In this document: positions 35,402 through 44,065 of the stretch, piece by piece
Layout of the letters: each line of letters begins with the position of its first letter
Position numbering within the stretch: the stretch's first letter is position 1
Origin: Oscillospiraceae bacterium
Lineage (GTDB): Bacteria; Bacillota; Clostridia; Oscillospirales; Ruminococcaceae
Direction of reading: 5' to 3'
NCBI GenBank assembly: GCA_017518255.1
Contig: JAFWVK010000084.1
Coordinates: forward strand, 25,736 to 89,735
Length of the DNA stretch: 64,000 nucleotides
Program-made: the position numbers and the translations under genes
The notes under the pieces: generated by a model
Told to the model about the DNA's origin: nothing
What the model saw: only the letters and a program-made list of their open reading frames with translations
Databases searched by the model: none

Positions 35402-36844
35402 ATGGATTTACAAACAAGACCTCTGAACGGCAATACGCCTTCTAAGGCAAAACAGCGTTATGTCGGTATTGATCTGGTGAAAATTGTCGCCTGCTTTCTG
35501 GTTGTCTGTGTTCATTTTTTCCTGTATTCGGGTTTTTACGGACAGGTAGACATCAACAATGATTTCGGACAGGCACCGATTGTGTTTCGCTGGGTCGCAT
35601 ACTGCTGCGTTCCGCTTTTCATGATTACAACCGGATACCTGATGAAAAACAAAACCATGAGCAAAAAATACTATCTCGGTATCATTCGTGTTCTGGTAAT
35701 TTATCTGATCTGTACCGTGATCTGTTATGCATTCGATCATCATCATTATCCGTTGAAATATCAGAATTACGGCGGATACAGTGTTTGGATTTTCCTTCGC
35801 GGTCTTCTGATGTTCTCCGGCGCACAGTACGGCTGGTATGTAGAATACTATCTCTGTATTTTCATGATTATTCCGTTTATTAACCTTGCTTTTAACAGTC
35901 TCAAGAATCAGAAGCAGAAGCAGATTATGCTGATTACGACGATTATGCTGACAATCGTATCGCAGAGCTTCTATGTCGGCTTTGATTTTGACCCGACATA
36001 TAATCCGCAGATTAAGATGTTCCCCGGATACTTTACCCGGTGCTATCCGATTGCATACTATTTAATCGGCGCATATATCCGTGAATTCCCACCCAAGCGC
36101 ACGCTGATTAACAAGCTCTACTTTATGGGAATGTACGCGCTCGGTCTTGCATGGATTTCCATTACAACCTTCCAGCATACGGTTCAGAGCAAGCCGAACG
36201 AACAGGGCTTCCATATCTTCTATTCCAGACATTATAACGACTACGGTTCATGGCCGGTTGCGCTTTGCAGCACAATGCTGTTCCTGATTCTGTTTGATAT
36301 CCGGAGCAAGAACCCCATTCTGATACAGATTATCAAATTTATCAGCGAGGCGACATTTGCATGTTATCTGATCTCCTATATATTTGATACGATGTTTTAT
36401 TCGCCGGATTCTACATTCGGCAAGAAGTATCATACTGTTCCGGAGCGCTGGTCTCATGCCTATACGGTTATTCCGAAAATATTCCTTGCCTCAATGGGAA
36501 TTGCACTTTTGATTCAGGCTGTCTATACGCTCGGTGACTGGGTTGTTCGTAAGGTGATTATTCCCGCCGCAAGAAAAGCCGATTATGACCCGTTAATTGC
36601 CGGTTCGGCAGATTCTGAACAGGTCCCGTATCCGGATGCTGCTGTTTCGCCGTCACCTGCTTCCTATCAGAACAATGCACCGGAGCAGACTGCACAAAGA
36701 TACAGCCCGAAACATGTGCAGCCTGACACCATTGAAAGAGATGCGGATAATCAGTTCAAAGAACTGTATCTGTCTGGAGCTTTGACGAAAGAAGAGTATG
36801 AACAGCTTTCAAAGGATATGACCGCAGGAGATGATCCTGAATAA
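35402..36844 (+). CDS. Membrane acyltransferase (type 3) with C-terminal SHOCT-like tail
   Basis: A 480-residue polytopic acyltransferase (OafA/NolL class). It opens with RYVGIDLVKIVACFLVVCVHFF, where the His is the usual catalytic residue, and shows about ten membrane helices up to residue 390. Such enzymes acetylate or succinylate surface sugars, peptidoglycan or lipids. After a Pro/Ser/Ala-rich linker (about 405-445) the last 30 residues, with FKELYLSGALTKEEYEQLSKD, look like a SHOCT module, a short oligomerisation helix pair, which is unusual for this family. A TATAAT lies at 35368-35373 but its -35 is weak. A terminator follows. Confidence 0.85.
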   Translation: MDLQTRPLNGNTPSKAKQRYVGIDLVKIVACFLVVCVHFFLYSGFYGQVDINNDFGQAPIVFRWVAYCCVPLFMITTGYLMKNKTMSKKYYLGIIRVLVIYLICTVICYAFDHHHYPLKYQNYGGYSVWIFLRGLLMFSGAQYGWYVEYYLCIFMIIPFINLAFNSLKNQKQKQIMLITTIMLTIVSQSFYVGFDFDPTYNPQIKMFPGYFTRCYPIAYYLIGAYIREFPPKRTLINKLYFMGMYALGLAWISITTFQHTVQSKPNEQGFHIFYSRHYNDYGSWPVALCSTMLFLILFDIRSKNPILIQIIKFISEATFACYLISYIFDTMFYSPDSTFGKKYHTVPERWSHAYTVIPKIFLASMGIALLIQAVYTLGDWVVRKVIIPAARKADYDPLIAGSADSEQVPYPDAAVSPSPASYQNNAPEQTAQRYSPKHVQPDTIERDADNQFKELYLSGALTKEEYEQLSKDMTAGDDPE

Positions 36845-36850
36845 AACAGT

Positions 36851-36885
36851 TGTGCGCCGTATCTGCGGCGCACACACTTTTGTTT
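36851..36885 (+). terminator. Hairpin terminator after the acyltransferase
   Basis: TGTGCGCCG (36851-36859) pairs with CGGCGCACA (36866-36874); CACTTTTGTTT follows. Confidence 0.85.
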
Positions 36886-36893
36886 CAAAATGC

Positions 36894-36922
36894 TTGACAA
36901 AGCAAATAAAAAATGGTATAAT
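36894..36922 (+). promoter_or_regulatory. Consensus sigma-A promoter
   Basis: -35 TTGACA (36894-36899), 17-bp spacer, -10 TATAAT (36917-36922), both perfect. Start expected near 36929, about 40 nt before the next gene. Confidence 0.92.
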
Positions 36923-36970
36923 ATCAACAAGTGCAAATCTGTTTGCATACATTTAACAGGAGGTGTTTGT

Positions 36971-37336
36971 ATGGCTTCAGCAAGAAATATCGTTTTAGCA
37001 GGCGATTATACCGGTTGCCGCATATTCAGGATGTCGGCATCTCTCGCGTATATTTCCGGAACCATGAAAAAAATAGATGATATCTATCTGGTTCCAGACC
37101 GTGTCAAGCGCTTTGAAGTAATGACGGAAGATATTATCCGTTCCGGTAATTCTCTGTTGCTGACTGGCTCCTTAGACCCCGGTCTGCTTGTGAAAATCAA
37201 ACTCAATGCATCGGAGGCAATGCAGAAAAAAGGTATTTACACAATCGCACTGAAATTTAATGATGATACACGCGCATTGGTAGAGGTTGATGAAAAAATT
37301 CTCGCAGCACTTGTACGTCGTATGCAGCAAAGCTGA
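36971..37336 (+). CDS. Small protein of unknown function, strongly expressed
   Basis: I do not recognise this 121-residue protein. It is soluble, mixed alpha/beta, without Cys pairs of zinc-ribbon type, signal or membrane segment. The ATG at 36971 follows AGGAGGTG, and the promoter has perfect hexamers; a bidirectional terminator follows. The single-gene unit and strong signals point to a well-expressed cytosolic protein. No neighbour suggests a role. Confidence 0.85.
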   Translation: MASARNIVLAGDYTGCRIFRMSASLAYISGTMKKIDDIYLVPDRVKRFEVMTEDIIRSGNSLLLTGSLDPGLLVKIKLNASEAMQKKGIYTIALKFNDDTRALVEVDEKILAALVRRMQQS

Positions 37337-37350
37337 TTCAAAAACGACAA

Positions 37351-37385
37351 AGAGCCGGCAGATAATCTGCCGGCTCTCAGTATCT
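37351..37385. terminator. Bidirectional hairpin terminator
   Basis: A perfect 12-bp stem (37351-37362 with 37366-37377) with a 3-nt loop lies between convergent genes. T-rich runs follow on both strands. Confidence 0.9.
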
Positions 37386-37999
37386 TATTTTTGTTCACCG
37401 CGGGAATTGGTCGCTACGTCCAGCATACACCAGCTTCCGTTAATTTTATAGACAGTTGCATATTCCAGCATTTTAATCTCTTCTCCGGATTCCTTTTTGT
37501 ATGTCACATCCAGGATACAGTCCCACCCTGCGGTTACGCTGGCAGAGATTCTGTACTTCGCTTCAATCCCTTTTTCGATTTTTTTCAGCTTTTCACTGCT
37601 CACTTTTTCTTTTCCGATGATGCCCATTGTGATTTCGGGATGATCTCCGTAATTCAGCTTTTTCATCGAAAGCATACTCTGACACATTTCTTTGATTGTA
37701 ATTGCGCCATTTCCGTTGTTTGCTTTGCGGAGCCATTCCGGAAATGCCTTTTCCATGGCTGAAATATCATTTTTTTCATAGCCTTTATAATACTTTTTGA
37801 TCGGGCTCTGGTAGGAATCGCTGATGACAAAATACAGCACAAATCCGAGAACTACCAAAGCGGTACATATGATAATCCGTATAGAGAGCTGTTTGCCGGA
37901 TAAAGGAGCTTTTTTCATAACCGGATTATTGGTCTCAAATATTCCTGTTTGCTGTTCTGCCGGTATTTCGCCGGCTTGGGCTTTCTGCTGCTCATTCAT
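37385..37999 (-). CDS. Single-pass membrane protein, unknown function
   Basis: A 204-residue protein with a polar cytoplasmic N-terminus (about 1-38), one membrane helix (about 39-60) and an extracytoplasmic domain of about 140 residues. That domain resembles stress or lumazine-like sensor domains only in general (lipoprotein-like, Lys-rich); I know no close family. It overlaps the end of the preceding gene by 8 nt, so the two are translated together and may form a complex. Confidence 0.82.
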   Translation of the reverse strand: MNEQQKAQAGEIPAEQQTGIFETNNPVMKKAPLSGKQLSIRIIICTALVVLGFVLYFVISDSYQSPIKKYYKGYEKNDISAMEKAFPEWLRKANNGNGAITIKEMCQSMLSMKKLNYGDHPEITMGIIGKEKVSSEKLKKIEKGIEAKYRISASVTAGWDCILDVTYKKESGEEIKMLEYATVYKINGSWCMLDVATNSRGEQK

Positions 38000-38942
38000 T
38001 TGATTTTGCCTCCTCCGTCAGTGTTTCGACCAGCTGATCGAGGAATTTCTTCGCCCGGTCATAGCTTTTCTGCATTTCCTTCTGTGAACTGAAAGTTTCA
38101 GACGGAATCCGGATTGCAAGGTAAGTGCTTTCCGGAAGCGGCTCTGTAAGATTCAGCTGCTTTTCAAAAGAACTGCCGCAGATATTGAGTTTGTAATCCT
38201 GTGCAAGCGGACAATCCGGATACAACTCTTCCATATTCATGAAAATATGGCCGGGTTCATAATACTTGTCGGCATCCTGATCGGAAAGAACCAGCATACA
38301 GGTATCGGTTTCCAGCTGTGCGCCGAGCTGCATATTTGAAGTAGATGCGTTGGGGCCGGCTTTCATAGTAGAATCGGAGACAGGAACATAAACTGCCTGA
38401 ACAATAACTTTTCCGTCCCGGTTGTAGTCTTCGCACATCGGTTTCAGCCAGGAACAGAGACTGTCAGAACCTTTGTTTACTTCAATATTGTCGGTCAGAA
38501 CCAGAATTGCGATGTCAGGGTCCTTCCGCGATACATAATCGAAAATCAGGTATCCCGCGACAATTGAGCAGAAAGCCGCAATTCCGAGCCACCATTTGGC
38601 ATGATAAAACCAGTTGGCGATTTTCTGTCTGAGGGTGTATTTTTTCTTTTCTTCTTCTTTCTGAAATGTTTCTTCACCAATCAAGCCCTGTTTCAATCGA
38701 ATGAGATCAATTTTCTCTTCCTGAAGTTCTTTGGCATATTCTTCCCGTGCCTGATAGGATGCTTCTTCCTCTTTCTTTTGGCGTTCCCGTTCTTTCAGTT
38801 CTTCTTTGCGCTTTTCATTTGCTGCGATTTCCCGCGCATTCCGGAATGCAGAGACCTTCTGTGTCCTTTGGCTATTTTCCGGCTGATCCTGCCGAATGCT
38901 TTCCGGGTTTTCCGAAATTTGCTTCTGGTGAGTTTCTGGCAT
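37992..38942 (-). CDS. Coiled-coil membrane protein, unknown function
   Basis: A 316-residue protein. Residues about 35-100 are extremely rich in Glu, Lys, Arg and Gln and should form a cytoplasmic coiled coil; a membrane helix follows (about 116-136), then an extracytoplasmic domain of about 180 residues of unknown fold. ATG 38942 is chosen because AAAGGA lies 9 nt upstream and the promoter -10 (38967-38972) places the start of transcription near 38960. The AGGAGG at 38960-38965 therefore lies at or before the RNA start, which argues against the TTG at 38951 it would serve. Followed by an overlapping membrane protein gene. Confidence 0.8.
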   Translation of the reverse strand: MPETHQKQISENPESIRQDQPENSQRTQKVSAFRNAREIAANEKRKEELKERERQKKEEEASYQAREEYAKELQEEKIDLIRLKQGLIGEETFQKEEEKKKYTLRQKIANWFYHAKWWLGIAAFCSIVAGYLIFDYVSRKDPDIAILVLTDNIEVNKGSDSLCSWLKPMCEDYNRDGKVIVQAVYVPVSDSTMKAGPNASTSNMQLGAQLETDTCMLVLSDQDADKYYEPGHIFMNMEELYPDCPLAQDYKLNICGSSFEKQLNLTEPLPESTYLAIRIPSETFSSQKEMQKSYDRAKKFLDQLVETLTEEAKSNE

Positions 38943-38966
38943 TTCAATCAATCCTTTCACCTCCTT

Positions 38967-38995
38967 ATTGTACCACATTTTCAGTCGGACTGCAA
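38967..38995 (-). promoter_or_regulatory. Sigma-A promoter of the coiled-coil membrane protein gene
   Basis: Minus strand: -35 TTGCAG (38995-38990), 17-bp spacer, -10 TACAAT (38972-38967). It is placed after a terminator, so the two-gene unit 38942-37385 is expressed on its own. Confidence 0.75.
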
Positions 38996-39025
38996 GCATT
39001 TTCACAGAAGTTTCGGATATATGGC

Positions 39026-39057
39026 ATTCAAAAAAACCGCCCGAAGTACGGGCGGTT
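39026..39057 (-). terminator. Minus-strand terminator after the zinc-ribbon membrane gene
   Basis: AACCGCCCG (39035-39043) pairs with CGGGCGGTT (39049-39057), 5-nt loop; on the minus strand the stem is followed by six T. Confidence 0.88.
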
Positions 39058-39115
39058 CTGTATATCATTTATTTCATGAAAGCAGAAATAATATTTCTGA
39101 GCATATGCGAAACGG

Positions 39116-40384
39116 TTATTTCTGTATCGGACGTTTATCAGTCTTTTTGTATAGGTATACATCTTTCTGATATGTCAGACGGAAGCTGTCCTTCTTGACA
39201 TATGCCGCTGCTGCGTTTTGTTTCGCAACAGATTTCAGCTGCGACCAGAGGATGCCAAGTACGATTCCGCCGACAACGAGTGCTGCAATTGCTGTAATCA
39301 GCACATTCTGCTTGGAAATGAACCATGCCAGTATACCGGAGACGAGCGCGCCGATCAGGAAGAAAAGGAATGCTTTCGCCTTGTCCGCCGGAAGATCTCC
39401 GACGAATTTTCCGGTCTGACCGTTCATGGCAAAGAAATATTTCTTTCCGTTCCATGAAGTGTTCAGCAGCCATGCCGGATACAGCGCATAATGCGTTTCT
39501 CCGTTTTTCAGCCCGATGTTTTCGTGTTCAATCTCAAAGCCGGAATATCCTTTTACGGTTTTTCCGAATTCATCGCGCGTACTCTGACGGATTCGTTCAT
39601 TCGCGCGGACAACGCTGGTTTCGGCATCGACATCGTATTTGTCCGCAAGATATCCGGAAAGATAGGCTGTCTGAAAATTGACGGATTTGGAGAAATCGTA
39701 AGGCTCCAGAGATTCCATTACCGTATCGTCCATTTTTTCTGAACCGTCAACCGGAACATTCTCAAATGCCAGATTACCGGCTCGGCTGACACTGTAATAG
39801 CTTGTCTCGGTGTAATGATAGTTTGAGTCACTCCATGAACGTTCTTTTCGTGCCTTAAACTGAATCTGAGCATCGACGTCTGCCTGAAACAGCCAGACGG
39901 GGACATACACACCTTTGATTTCGTCAATATGATTCTGACTCTTAAAGACCTTCGGCAGCAGCGGCTTTCCTTCCATATGCTTTGCGAGAGCTTTTTTTGC
40001 TGCTTCCTTGTCCAGCTGGAACGGAATGATATAATCCGGTTTCAGCTGACCGCTGAGCTGACCTGTCATAATGACAGGAGCATCGCAATACGGACACTGG
40101 GATGCAGCTGTGGTGCCGTCTGCCATGACCTCACCGCCGCAGGACTGACACTTATAAACGCGCATTCCTTCAGCTTCGCCCGGTTCCCAGTCACAGCCGG
40201 CATCATTATCCCATGCCATTTCACCGGTATCGGCAGGCTGCTGATTCAGAATTTCGTCATAGGATTGAAGGGATGCTACGTCAAATTCGCTGTCGCAATA
40301 CGGGCATTTCATCTGCTGCGATGAGCTGTTGAATTCAATTTTCGCGCCGCAGCACGGGCATTTATATCCAAGTAAATCTGCCAT
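39116..40384 (-). CDS. TFIIB-type zinc-ribbon membrane protein (YdjG-like)
   Basis: A 422-residue protein. Two zinc ribbons open it: YKCPCCGAK...CPYCDSE (about 8-35) and YKCQSCGGE...CPYCDAP (about 77-104). A central domain of about 230 residues has the VYVPVWLFQADVDAQ and HYALYPAWLLNTSWNGKKYFFAMNGQTGKFVGDLP segments. Two membrane helices lie at about 340-375. This is the layout of B. subtilis YdjG and clostridial relatives. The start is set at ATG 40384, two codons inside a GTG, because GAGAG lies close upstream. It follows an SPFH gene, as ydjG does ydjI-type genes. Role in envelope stress is inferred. Confidence 0.87.
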   Translation of the reverse strand: MADLLGYKCPCCGAKIEFNSSSQQMKCPYCDSEFDVASLQSYDEILNQQPADTGEMAWDNDAGCDWEPGEAEGMRVYKCQSCGGEVMADGTTAASQCPYCDAPVIMTGQLSGQLKPDYIIPFQLDKEAAKKALAKHMEGKPLLPKVFKSQNHIDEIKGVYVPVWLFQADVDAQIQFKARKERSWSDSNYHYTETSYYSVSRAGNLAFENVPVDGSEKMDDTVMESLEPYDFSKSVNFQTAYLSGYLADKYDVDAETSVVRANERIRQSTRDEFGKTVKGYSGFEIEHENIGLKNGETHYALYPAWLLNTSWNGKKYFFAMNGQTGKFVGDLPADKAKAFLFFLIGALVSGILAWFISKQNVLITAIAALVVGGIVLGILWSQLKSVAKQNAAAAYVKKDSFRLTYQKDVYLYKKTDKRPIQK

Positions 40385-40446
40385 ATCCACTCTCTTTCTG
40401 AAGACGATTCGGCTTCATTTCAGTCTTTTTTCTGTCAATAATCAAA

Positions 40447-40479
40447 GAGTGAGAAGAACAGATTCTGCCCTTCTCACTC
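40447..40479 (-). terminator. Weak hairpin between the SPFH and zinc-ribbon genes
   Basis: GAGTGAGAAG (40447-40456) pairs with CTTCTCACTC (40470-40479) around a 13-nt loop. On the minus strand only TTTGATT follows, so it may thin out rather than stop transcription. Confidence 0.5.
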
Positions 40480-40491
40480 CAGACGTTTTCA

Positions 40492-41823
40492 TTATGCCTG
40501 TGCATCATTCTCGTCGAAGATATCGCCGCATTCCGGGCAGAATTTCGGCGGATTCTTCGGATCTTCCGGTGTCCATCCGCACTTATCGCAGCGATAGAGC
40601 GGTGCATCGGCAGGCTTCTTGGAACCGCAGTTCATGCAGAACTTGCCCTGATTGACCGTTCCGCAGGAGCAGGTCCAGCCGCCGGCGGGAGCGGGCTTCG
40701 CATTGCCGCAGCTCATGCAGAACTTGCCGGTGTTGGTCTGACCGCAGGAGCAGGTCCAGGAATCTGCTGCCGGAGCAGGAGCCGCTGCGGGGGCAGGTGC
40801 CGGAGCTGCCTGCTGCTGCTGACCCATTGCAAAGAGCTGGGAAGCGTTGATGCCGCCTGCATTCTGTGCCATGCCCATGCCCATAAATGCGTTCATAGCG
40901 CCGTTGGTGTTCTTTGCGGCATCCTGCATTGCCTGAGCCTGAGCAGTGACCATCGTTGCGGCTGCCATATTCGGGTTGCGGTTGATCGCAGCGCGCTGTG
41001 CCTGCTTGATCATATCCTCGTCTTCCTTCGGAATGGTGACGGAGTTGATTGTGATCTTGGACAGCTTCAGGCCGCGATTTGCAAGCCATTCATCCTTCAG
41101 GGCTTCATTCATAGCATCCTTGAGGTCGTTGGTGTGTGCAGGAATCGCACTCGGACGAACGCCCAGCTCGGAGATTTTTGCGAATGCCGGCTGGAGTGCA
41201 TCCAGGAATTCGCTCTTCATCATCTGCTGGAGTTCGCTCTCGCTGAATCGAAACGCATCGGAGACATTGCCGGCTACCTTGGAATAGAACAGGAGCGGGT
41301 CTTCGATCGTGAACTGATACATTCCGTTGCAGCGAACTGAAACATCAATGTCCAGACCGATATTATTATCGACAATACGGAACGGGACAGGATTCTGGGT
41401 ACCGAATTTGTTGCCCATGATTTCCTTTGTGTTGAAGTAGTAGACGCGCTGATCCTTGCCGGTCTCGCCGCCGCGTGCAAAACGTCTGCCGAATGTCTTG
41501 AAGCTCTCGATGAGTCCCTTTCCGAACTTGCCAGAGAAAACGCTCGGCTCCGAGCCGATATCGTAGGTATATTCACCCGGTTCAGCGCAGACTTCCATGA
41601 TTCTGCCCTGCTCGACGATAATCATGCACTGACCGTCAGCAACGACGATACCGGAGCCATTGGTGATGATATTGTCATCACCCTTATTGTTGCCTTTTTT
41701 GTTCTGCTTGCGACCCTTGACCATGAGCACATCGCTCGGGATGGATTCACAGTAGAAGAATTCCAGCCACTGATCCCTCAGAGTGCTGCCTGCTGCGTTC
41801 AAAACTGCGCTGATAAGTCCCAT
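40492..41823 (-). CDS. SPFH/Band-7 protein with C-terminal zinc ribbons (YdjI-like)
   Basis: A 443-residue protein. Residues about 20-300 form an SPFH domain of the virion-core/YdjI type (starting GLISAVLNAAGSTLRDQW), followed by an Ala/Gln/Met-rich stretch and an Ala-Pro hinge (about 330-350). Then come three zinc modules: two copies of WTCSCGxxNxGKFCMxCG and a rubredoxin-like YRCDKCGWTPEDP...CPECGD. No membrane segment is clear. The B. subtilis relative gathers with PspA and YdjG under envelope stress; no pspA is in this window. It has its own promoter (41905-41933) and an AAAGGAG site. Confidence 0.9.
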   Translation of the reverse strand: MGLISAVLNAAGSTLRDQWLEFFYCESIPSDVLMVKGRKQNKKGNNKGDDNIITNGSGIVVADGQCMIIVEQGRIMEVCAEPGEYTYDIGSEPSVFSGKFGKGLIESFKTFGRRFARGGETGKDQRVYYFNTKEIMGNKFGTQNPVPFRIVDNNIGLDIDVSVRCNGMYQFTIEDPLLFYSKVAGNVSDAFRFSESELQQMMKSEFLDALQPAFAKISELGVRPSAIPAHTNDLKDAMNEALKDEWLANRGLKLSKITINSVTIPKEDEDMIKQAQRAAINRNPNMAAATMVTAQAQAMQDAAKNTNGAMNAFMGMGMAQNAGGINASQLFAMGQQQQAAPAPAPAAAPAPAADSWTCSCGQTNTGKFCMSCGNAKPAPAGGWTCSCGTVNQGKFCMNCGSKKPADAPLYRCDKCGWTPEDPKNPPKFCPECGDIFDENDAQA

Positions 41824-41904
41824 AGTTCAAACTCCTTTCGGTACTGGCGGGTAATTGCCCGCTGATATAGATCGCGGAAAATTCATTTCACACGTTCCAT
41901 GTCT

Positions 41905-41933
41905 ATTATAACATTTTTCGAGGATTTTTGCAA
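41905..41933 (-). promoter_or_regulatory. Sigma-A promoter of the SPFH gene
   Basis: Minus strand: -35 TTGCAA (41933-41928), 17-bp spacer, -10 TATAAT (41910-41905). Leader about 75 nt. Confidence 0.82.
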
Positions 41934-42086
41934 TCATTTTATATAAAAAAGATGGTGTGCCAAATATACAATAATCAATTTCTTCCATTCTTCCGATTTA
42001 TTCATATTATACATATGATGATGCGCGGACGGAATAAATAAGCCGGTGCTGAAAAGGGGATTATCCTTAGATTGTCCGTAAATCGC

Positions 42087-42115
42087 TTTACTTTTTCTGT
42101 TGTTTGTGATATAAT
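42087..42115 (+). promoter_or_regulatory. Sigma-A promoter of alr
   Basis: -35 TTTACT (42087-42092), 17-bp spacer, -10 TATAAT (42110-42115). Confidence 0.75.
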
Positions 42116-42150
42116 GTCTTTGTTATGAAGCGGAAGGGAGTATGTTGTTT

Positions 42151-43350
42151 ATGCAGGGCATCAGAAAGCGGACCTGGGCTGAGATCAATCTGGATCATGC
42201 TGCTTGGAATTACATGCAGATCCGGAAGGCTGTCCGATCGGAATCGAAGGTTTGCTGTGTCATCAAGGCAAACGGATACGGACATAATGCTGTCCGGCTG
42301 GCTGCTCTATACGAATCACTCGGTGCAGATTTTCTCGCGGTTTCCAATCTGGAGGAAGCACTCCAGCTCCGTCAGAATCAGATCACGCTGCCGATTCTGA
42401 TTCTTGGCTATACACCGCCCGAATGTGCGGCGGTTCTTGCTAAACAGAATATTTCACAGTGTGTGTATTCCCGCAGCTACGGCGAAGCGCTTTCTCAGGC
42501 TGCAATGTCTGACGGCGTGCGTGTGCTGACACATATTAAAATTGATACCGGAATGGGCAGAATCGGCTTTCAGCATCGCGGCGGGCATTCTGATCTTTCG
42601 GATGCACTTGCGGTCTGTAAGCTGCCGTGTCTGAAGCCTGAGGGTATCTTTACGCACTTTGCTGTTGCCGATGACGGAGATGCAGGCACGGATTTTACGG
42701 CAGAACAGTATCGGAATTTTATGGATGCTGTAGAAAAGCTGGAAAACAGCGGTGTACATTTTTCACTCCGTCACTGTGCAAACAGCGCTGCGATTTTTGA
42801 TAAACCGGTTGTGTCCGGACTTCCGGATGTGCATCTGGACATGGTTCGGGCAGGGATCGTGCTCTACGGACTTAAACCCTCGGAGCTGACACGGAATCTT
42901 CCGCCGCTGAAACCGGTTATGGCTCTGAAAAGCGTGATTTCACATATTAAAACGATTCAGGCAGGGGATTCGGTCAGCTACGGCAGAACGTTTCTGGCGG
43001 ATTCTCCTCGCGTGATTGCTACGGTTCCGATCGGCTATGCGGATGGATTCTGGCGCTTGAACAGCAGCGGAAACTGTCAGATGCTGGTGCGTGATCAGCT
43101 CTGTCCGCTTGTCGGCAGGGTATGTATGGATCAGTTGATGCTGGATATCACCGATGCAAAGGGTCTGAGTACCGGTGATATCGTGACGGTATTCGGAGAT
43201 GAGGCAGGGCTTTGTTCTGCGGATCAAATCGCAGAAAACACCGGAACTATCAATTATGAGGTTGTTTGTGCTGTCGGCGAACGTGTCCCGCGCTTTTTCC
43301 TAAAGGACGGCGTTCCGGTTGATGTTTCGGACAATATCTGGAAAAGGTGA
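42151..43350 (+). CDS. alr: Alanine racemase
   Basis: A 399-residue PLP enzyme that makes D-alanine for peptidoglycan. The N-terminal PLP lysine is in VCCVIKANGYGHNA; the second-base Tyr is in the VSYGRTF segment; HIKIDTGMGRIGF and VGRVCMDQLMLD are also family marks. Start: GGAG lies 10 nt before ATG 42151 but only 1 nt before the in-frame ATG 42142, so the later start is used; three extra residues are possible. Ung follows with overlapping signals. Confidence 0.95.
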   Translation: MQGIRKRTWAEINLDHAAWNYMQIRKAVRSESKVCCVIKANGYGHNAVRLAALYESLGADFLAVSNLEEALQLRQNQITLPILILGYTPPECAAVLAKQNISQCVYSRSYGEALSQAAMSDGVRVLTHIKIDTGMGRIGFQHRGGHSDLSDALAVCKLPCLKPEGIFTHFAVADDGDAGTDFTAEQYRNFMDAVEKLENSGVHFSLRHCANSAAIFDKPVVSGLPDVHLDMVRAGIVLYGLKPSELTRNLPPLKPVMALKSVISHIKTIQAGDSVSYGRTFLADSPRVIATVPIGYADGFWRLNSSGNCQMLVRDQLCPLVGRVCMDQLMLDITDAKGLSTGDIVTVFGDEAGLCSADQIAENTGTINYEVVCAVGERVPRFFLKDGVPVDVSDNIWKR

Positions 43351-43355
43351 ACGGA

Positions 43356-44033
43356 ATGGTACATATCGGCAATGATTGGGATGAAGTTCTGAAAGAAGAT
43401 TTTGCAAGTGAATCTTATCAGAATCTCCGGCAGTTTCTGATTCAGGAATACCGGACAAAGCGGATTTATCCGGATATGTATGATATTTTTAATGCGCTGA
43501 AATATACGCCGTATCACAATGTGAAATGCGTCATACTCGGACAGGATCCCTATCACGGCGAAGGACAGGCACACGGTCTGAGCTTTTCTGTTCGGAAAGG
43601 CATCCAACCGCCGCCCTCACTTGTGAACATCTTCAAAGAAATCAAGGACGATCTCGGAATTGACAATACAGGCTCCGGCTGCGGTGACCTGACAGCATGG
43701 GCGAAGCAGGGTGTTCTGCTGCTGAATGCGGCACTGACTGTCCGTGCGGGACAGGCAAACAGTCACCACGGAATGGGCTGGGAGGAACTGACCGATGCGG
43801 TCATCCGTCATTTGAATGACAGAGAGCAGCCGATGGTCTTTCTGCTCTGGGGCGGAAATGCGCGTGCAAAAGCGAAACTGATTACAAATTCTCGGCATTT
43901 GATTTTGCAGTGTCCGCATCCGAGTCCGCTTTCTGCTTATCACGGCTTTTTCGGATGCCGCCATTTTTCAAAAACCAATGCTTTTCTCGAAGCCAACGGT
44001 ATGAAGCCGATTGACTGGCAGATTCAGCCGTAA
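43356..44033 (+). CDS. ung: Uracil-DNA glycosylase
   Basis: A 225-residue family 1 enzyme that removes uracil from DNA. GQDPYHGEGQAHGLSFSV contains the catalytic Asp, and HPSPLSAYHGFFGCRHFSKTN holds the catalytic His and the leucine loop. ATG 43356 is preferred to GTG 43347 because AAAAGGTGA lies just before it. It lies 6 nt after alr. Confidence 0.96.
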   Translation: MVHIGNDWDEVLKEDFASESYQNLRQFLIQEYRTKRIYPDMYDIFNALKYTPYHNVKCVILGQDPYHGEGQAHGLSFSVRKGIQPPPSLVNIFKEIKDDLGIDNTGSGCGDLTAWAKQGVLLLNAALTVRAGQANSHHGMGWEELTDAVIRHLNDREQPMVFLLWGGNARAKAKLITNSRHLILQCPHPSPLSAYHGFFGCRHFSKTNAFLEANGMKPIDWQIQP

Positions 44034-44065
44034 CAGTCTTCTAAAACAGATGATAGAGGTATGAT

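Larger units (their letters stand above)
41824..42150. other. Divergent regulatory region between SPFH and alr genes
   Basis: No gene is visible in these 327 bases. They hold the two promoters listed separately. The SPFH leader has a small GCGGG/CCCGC hairpin at 41847-41862. The AT-rich middle (about 41941-42086) shows no repeat or operator that I can name. Confidence 0.6.

Noticed and set aside
38943..39068. 42-codon extension of the coiled-coil membrane protein
   Set aside because: It would run through a terminator hairpin and the gene's own promoter.
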